Positions 52,363 through 55,422 of a stretch of DNA of 55,422 nucleotides are shown piece by piece. This DNA is from Micromonosporaceae bacterium (GTDB lineage Bacteria > Actinomycetota > Actinomycetes > Mycobacteriales > Micromonosporaceae): contig WHTQ01000022.1 of assembly GCA_009377645.1 (NCBI GenBank), forward strand, positions 1-55,422, read 5' to 3'. Numbering within the stretch: the stretch's first letter is position 1; every line of letters begins with the position of its first letter. Both the position numbers and the translations under genes were made by a program. The notes beneath the pieces were generated by a model that made no database searches, was not told where the DNA came from, and worked only from the letters and a program-made list of their open reading frames with translations.

Positions 52363-53148
52363 GTGAGCGTCGAGCAGGCGGTGGCGGCACTGCGGGAGGC
52401 GTACCGGACCGGCGTGCCGTGCCCGCCGTTGCGGGGTGCGTTGCTGGCCGAGGGAGACGTCGAGACCGCGTACGCGGTGCAGCGGGCGATGCTGGCCGGG
52501 TGGGTGGCCGGCGGCCGCCGCCCGGTCGGGGCGAAGGTCGGCCTGACCAGCGCGGCGGTGCAGCGGCAGCTCGGGGTGGACCAGCCCGACTTCGGGACGC
52601 TGCTGGCCGACCTGGCGGTGCCGGACGGCGACCAGACGTCCATGACCGGGCTGCTGCAGCCGAGGGTGGAGGCGGAGGTGGCGTTCGTGCTCGGTGCAGA
52701 TCTGCCGCACGAGCAGGTGACCAGTGTGGACGTGATCCGGGCCACCGACCACCTGCTACCGGCGATCGAGATCGCCGACTCCCGGGTGGCCGGCTGGGAC
52801 ATCTCGATCGTGGACACGGTGGCCGACAACGCCTCCAGCGGCCGGTATGTGCTCGGTACCCGGCCGGTCCGGCTGGCCGATGTCGACCTGCGACTGTGCG
52901 GGATGGTGCTGGAGCACGCCGGCGAGCCGGTCTCGGTCGGGGCCGGCGCCGCCTGCCTGGGCAACCCGCTGCATGCGGTGGCTTGGCTGGCGGGCACGCT
53001 GGCCCGGGCCGGCAGCCCGCTGCGGGCCGGCGACCTGGTGCTGTCCGGCGCGCTCGGGCCGATGGTGCCGGTAACGCCGGGTGCCGCGTACGTGGCCCGG
53101 ATCTCCGGGCTCGGGTCGGTGCGGGTCTGCTTCGCGGGGGAGGGCTGA
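52363..53148 (+). CDS. 2-Oxopent-4-enoate hydratase (fumarylacetoacetate hydrolase fold)
   Basis: 261 residues. Typical hydratase segments are VGAKVGLTSAAVQRQLGVDQPDFGTLL, LQPRVEAEVAFVL and PAIEIADSRVAGWDISIVDTVADNASS, with metal ligands Glu, Glu and Asp. It adds water to 2-oxopent-4-enoate (2-hydroxypenta-2,4-dienoate) to give 4-hydroxy-2-oxovalerate. It directly precedes its partner decarboxylase, which is the known complex arrangement in meta-cleavage operons. GTG 52363 is preceded by GGGAGGG. Confidence 0.88.
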   Translation: MSVEQAVAALREAYRTGVPCPPLRGALLAEGDVETAYAVQRAMLAGWVAGGRRPVGAKVGLTSAAVQRQLGVDQPDFGTLLADLAVPDGDQTSMTGLLQPRVEAEVAFVLGADLPHEQVTSVDVIRATDHLLPAIEIADSRVAGWDISIVDTVADNASSGRYVLGTRPVRLADVDLRLCGMVLEHAGEPVSVGAGAACLGNPLHAVAWLAGTLARAGSPLRAGDLVLSGALGPMVPVTPGAAYVARISGLGSVRVCFAGEG

Positions 53149-53897
53149 TGGGCGTTGTCGAGGAGCTGGCCATCCGGCTGGACGAGGCCCAGCAGGCCGG
53201 GAAGGCGATCTCGCAGCTGACCGCGACGACCGAGCTGGACGTCGACACCGGTTATCAGATCCAGGCTGCGCTGGTGGCCCGGCGGATCCAGCGTGGCGAA
53301 CTGATGGTCGGGCTGAAGCTGGGGCTGACCAGCCAGGCCAAGATGACCCAGATGGGCGTGCGCGAGGTGATCTGGGGACGGCTCACCGACGCGATGCGGA
53401 TCCCGGACGGCGGCACCGTCGAGGTGGGACGGTACGTCCACCCGCGGGTGGAGCCGGAGGTGGCGTTCCTGCTCACCGGCGAGCCCGGGCCGTTCGGGTC
53501 GGCGGTCCGGGCGGTGGCGCCGGCGCTGGAGCTGATCGACTCGCGGTACGCGAACTTCCGGTTCACGCTGCCGGACGTGGTCGCTGACAACACCTCGGCG
53601 GCCGGGTTCGTGCTCGGTCCGTGGCAGCCGGTGCCCGACGGGCTGGACAATCTCGGGGTCCTGCTCGAAGTGGACGGCCGGGTGGTGGAGACCGGGTCGA
53701 CCGCCGCGATCCTGGGTGACCCGCGCCGGGCTCTGGCACAGGGCACACACCTGGCCGCCCGGGCCGGGGTTCGGCTGGCGGCCGGCTGGGTGTTCCTGGC
53801 CGGGGCGGCCACCGCGGCGGTGCCGCTGGCGCCCGGGTCGCACGTGCGGGCGGTGGTCGAGGGTCTGGGCACCGCCTCCCTGAAGGCGTCGGAATGA
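53148..53897 (+). CDS. 4-Oxalocrotonate decarboxylase (fumarylacetoacetate hydrolase fold)
   Basis: 249 residues. The decarboxylase type is shown by VGLKLGLTSQAKMTQMGVREVIWGRLTDAMRI, then RVEPEVAFLL and LELIDSRYANFRFTLPDVVADNTSA. It removes CO2 from 2-oxo-3-hexenedioate (4-oxalocrotonate). ATG 53148 shares its first base with the stop of the hydratase gene, matching their usual physical association as a complex. Confidence 0.88.
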   Translation: MGVVEELAIRLDEAQQAGKAISQLTATTELDVDTGYQIQAALVARRIQRGELMVGLKLGLTSQAKMTQMGVREVIWGRLTDAMRIPDGGTVEVGRYVHPRVEPEVAFLLTGEPGPFGSAVRAVAPALELIDSRYANFRFTLPDVVADNTSAAGFVLGPWQPVPDGLDNLGVLLEVDGRVVETGSTAAILGDPRRALAQGTHLAARAGVRLAAGWVFLAGAATAAVPLAPGSHVRAVVEGLGTASLKASE

Positions 53898-54310
53898 GCA
53901 CCGGGAGGGTGGTGGCGGGCATTGCCACCCCGCGCGGCCGGTTCCCGCACGTGCGGGTGGCCGGCGGGTTCGCGTTCGTGTCCGGCACCTCGGCCCGGCG
54001 GCCGGACAACACGATCGCCGGGGCGGTGGTGGACCCACTCGGTACCACCACATTGGACATCCGGGAGCAGACCCGGGCGGTGATCGGGAACCTGCGGGAC
54101 CTGTTGCGGGAGGTCGGGGCGGAACTGGCCGACCTGGTGCAGGTGACGACCTACCTGGTGAGCATGAACGACTTCGGCGGCTACAACGAGGTGTGGGCGG
54201 AGTTCTTCGACGAGCAGGGACCGACCCGGACCACGGTCGCCGTGCACCAGCTGCCGCACCCGCACCTGCTGGTCGAGATGCAGGCCGTCGCGGCGGTCCC
54301 GGCGCACTAG
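53894..54310 (+). CDS. RidA family protein, probable 2-aminomuconate deaminase
   Basis: 138 residues. The RidA fold is shown by AFVSGTSARRPD, a conserved ADLVQVTTYLVSMNDFGGYNEVWAEFF and PHPHLLVEMQAVAAV. Operon position between decarboxylase and dioxygenase points to the NbaF/AmnD-type deaminase that turns 2-aminomuconate into 4-oxalocrotonate with release of ammonia. It overlaps the preceding gene by four bases. Confidence 0.85.
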   Translation: MSTGRVVAGIATPRGRFPHVRVAGGFAFVSGTSARRPDNTIAGAVVDPLGTTTLDIREQTRAVIGNLRDLLREVGAELADLVQVTTYLVSMNDFGGYNEVWAEFFDEQGPTRTTVAVHQLPHPHLLVEMQAVAAVPAH

Positions 54311-54325
54311 GAGAGGAGCAAGACC

Positions 54326-54844
54326 ATGCAACCGATCAACTTTCCGGACTGGATCGCGGAGAACCAGCACCTGCTCAAGCCGCCGGTCGGCAACAAGCAG
54401 GTGTTCCCGACCGGGGACGACTTCCTGGTGATGGTGGTGGGCGGCCCGAACGCGCGCACCGACTTCCACGTCGACCCGTACGAGGAGTTCTTCTATCAGG
54501 TCAAGGGCAACATGCATGTCAGGACCATGGTGGACGGCCGGCCCCAGGACGTGCACATCCGGGAGGGCCAGATGTGGGTGCTGCCCGGCAACGTGCCGCA
54601 CTCGCCGCAGCGCCCGCAGGAGGGCTCGATCGGGCTGGTGATCGAGCGGGTCCGCAAGGAGGGGGAGCTGGAGAAGTTCCAGTGGTACTGCTTCGAGTGC
54701 CATAACCTGGTGCACGAGGTGGAGCTGCAGGTACGCGACATCGTCGCCGACCTGCCGCCGGTGTTCCAGGCCTTCTACGCCGACCAGGACGCCCGTACCT
54801 GCGGCAACTGCGGTGCAGTGCACCCGGGCAAGGGAAGTGGATGA
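54326..54844 (+). CDS. nbaC: 3-Hydroxyanthranilate 3,4-dioxygenase
   Basis: 172 residues, nearly colinear with Cupriavidus HAO at a constant offset of three. Iron ligands His48, Glu54 and His92 are present, with catalytic Arg44, Arg96 and Glu107, and a second metal site of four cysteines (CFEC at 122-125, CGNC at 159-162). It opens 3-hydroxyanthranilate to 2-amino-3-carboxymuconate semialdehyde. GGAGAGG lies before ATG 54326. The stop overlaps the next start. Confidence 0.95.
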   Translation: MQPINFPDWIAENQHLLKPPVGNKQVFPTGDDFLVMVVGGPNARTDFHVDPYEEFFYQVKGNMHVRTMVDGRPQDVHIREGQMWVLPGNVPHSPQRPQEGSIGLVIERVRKEGELEKFQWYCFECHNLVHEVELQVRDIVADLPPVFQAFYADQDARTCGNCGAVHPGKGSG

Positions 54845-55422
54845 TTGCCGCACGTCGTGGGCCAGGTGGCGGGCCGGTTGTGCCAGCGCCGTCTGACCTT
54901 GCCGCGCCGGTAGCTGCCGCGCCGGTGGTGGACGTGCACGCCCACCTGGTGCCGAAGGGCTGGCCGGAGCTGTCGGAGGCGTGCGGCGGTGGCTCCGGCT
55001 GGCCGTGGCTGCGGGTGGAGTCGGAGCGGTCGGCGATGCTGATGGTGGGGGAGACCGAGTTCCGGCCGGTCGGCGCCGAGGCGTGGGACTGTGGCACCCG
55101 GCTGGCTGACCTGACCGCTGACCGGGTGGATTTGCAGGTGGTCTCACCCACCCCGGTGTTCTTCTCGTACGACCGGCCGGCCGCTCAGGCGGCGGCGGTG
55201 GCCCGGATCTTCAATGACTTGGCGCTGGAGTGCGTGGCCGGCGGCCACGGACGGCTGGTCCCGTTCTGCCAGGTGCCACTGCAGGACCCGGACGCGGCCT
55301 GCGCCGAGCTGGATCGGTGCCTGGCGGCCGGGCACGCCGGGGTGGAGATCGGCAACCATGTGGGGGACCGCGATCTGGACCACCCCGGGGTGGTCACCTT
55401 CCTGCAGCACTGCGCCGCGGTC
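54841..55422 (+). CDS. 2-Amino-3-carboxymuconate-6-semialdehyde decarboxylase, N-terminal part (runs off the right end)
   Basis: The first 194 codons are present and open to the end of the window. VDVHAHLVPK holds the zinc-binding HxH, and QVVSPTPVFFSYDRP and the later PFCQVPLQDPDAAC fit the ACMSD amidohydrolase group. It acts after 3-hydroxyanthranilate dioxygenase and before the semialdehyde dehydrogenase. ATG 54841 overlaps the previous stop (ATGA). An Ala/Pro-rich stretch of about 30 residues before the HxH is longer than usual. Confidence 0.88.
   Translation, partial: MIAARRGPGGGPVVPAPSDLAAPVAAAPVVDVHAHLVPKGWPELSEACGGGSGWPWLRVESERSAMLMVGETEFRPVGAEAWDCGTRLADLTADRVDLQVVSPTPVFFSYDRPAAQAAAVARIFNDLALECVAGGHGRLVPFCQVPLQDPDAACAELDRCLAAGHAGVEIGNHVGDRDLDHPGVVTFLQHCAAV

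Noticed and set aside
50853-54053. A 1066-codon minus frame across the dehydrogenase, hydratase and decarboxylase genes
   Set aside because: It covers several well-supported overlapping genes and its composition is that of an antisense shadow.

Overview
The window is about 73% GC by eye. It has dense coding, many GTG starts and ATGA/GTGA gene overlaps. Gene content typical of high-GC actinomycetes is present: DtxR/IdeR-type iron boxes, a group II truncated haemoglobin, an F420-type luciferase-like enzyme, a large ATP-binding LuxR regulator, a MoxR-DUF58-DUF4129-SpoIIM membrane locus, a DUF6232 protein and a class E/F-like sortase. A filamentous or Micromonospora-like actinomycete is likely, but the genus cannot be fixed from the sequence. 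No rRNA, tRNA, CRISPR array or transposase was seen. No gene-free stretch exceeds 300 bases; the longest is 29551-29788.

Iron block (1-6.7 kb). The end of an ABC ATPase is followed by an unusual 858-residue protein that joins an acyl-adenylating domain, a carrier domain and a membrane acyltransferase-3 domain. Its start lies in a double iron box. A second iron box precedes a complete ferric-iron ABC importer: lipoprotein, fused permease and ATPase. The two neighbouring transcription units therefore appear to share iron repression.

Envelope and stress block (6.7-20.6 kb). A secreted LVIVD-repeat protein diverges from a DUF305 lipoprotein. Next comes a membrane-protein/DUF4129/DUF4350/MoxR/DUF58 operon, a large LuxR-family regulator on the other strand, and then SpoIIM-like and RDD membrane proteins that usually belong to the same locus.

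Mixed block (20.6-29.6 kb). This holds a crotonase and a ThDP lyase-like enzyme, a secreted beta-propeller, a truncated haemoglobin, an MFS exporter, a MscS channel and an HNH protein. It ends with a two-gene sortase operon carrying its own candidate substrate.

Catabolic operon (29.8-43.6 kb). A peptide/nickel-type ABC importer is followed without gaps by hydantoinase/oxoprolinase A, two tandem B subunits, a metal-dependent amidohydrolase, the wreck of a quinone oxidoreductase gene, a TIGR04076-like protein and an F420-type oxidoreductase. It looks like a system that imports and opens a cyclic amide or peptide-like nutrient.

Tryptophan/kynurenine block (45.2-55.4 kb). A formamidase-like hydrolase with a strange N-terminal domain, kynureninase, kynurenine 3-monooxygenase, aminomuconate semialdehyde dehydrogenase, hydratase, decarboxylase, RidA-type deaminase, 3-hydroxyanthranilate dioxygenase and the start of the ACMS decarboxylase together encode the route from N-formylkynurenine to 4-hydroxy-2-oxovalerate. 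A MazF-type toxin-antitoxin pair and an XRE-cupin regulator sit inside this block. Small mobile-looking repeats have entered or split its genes.
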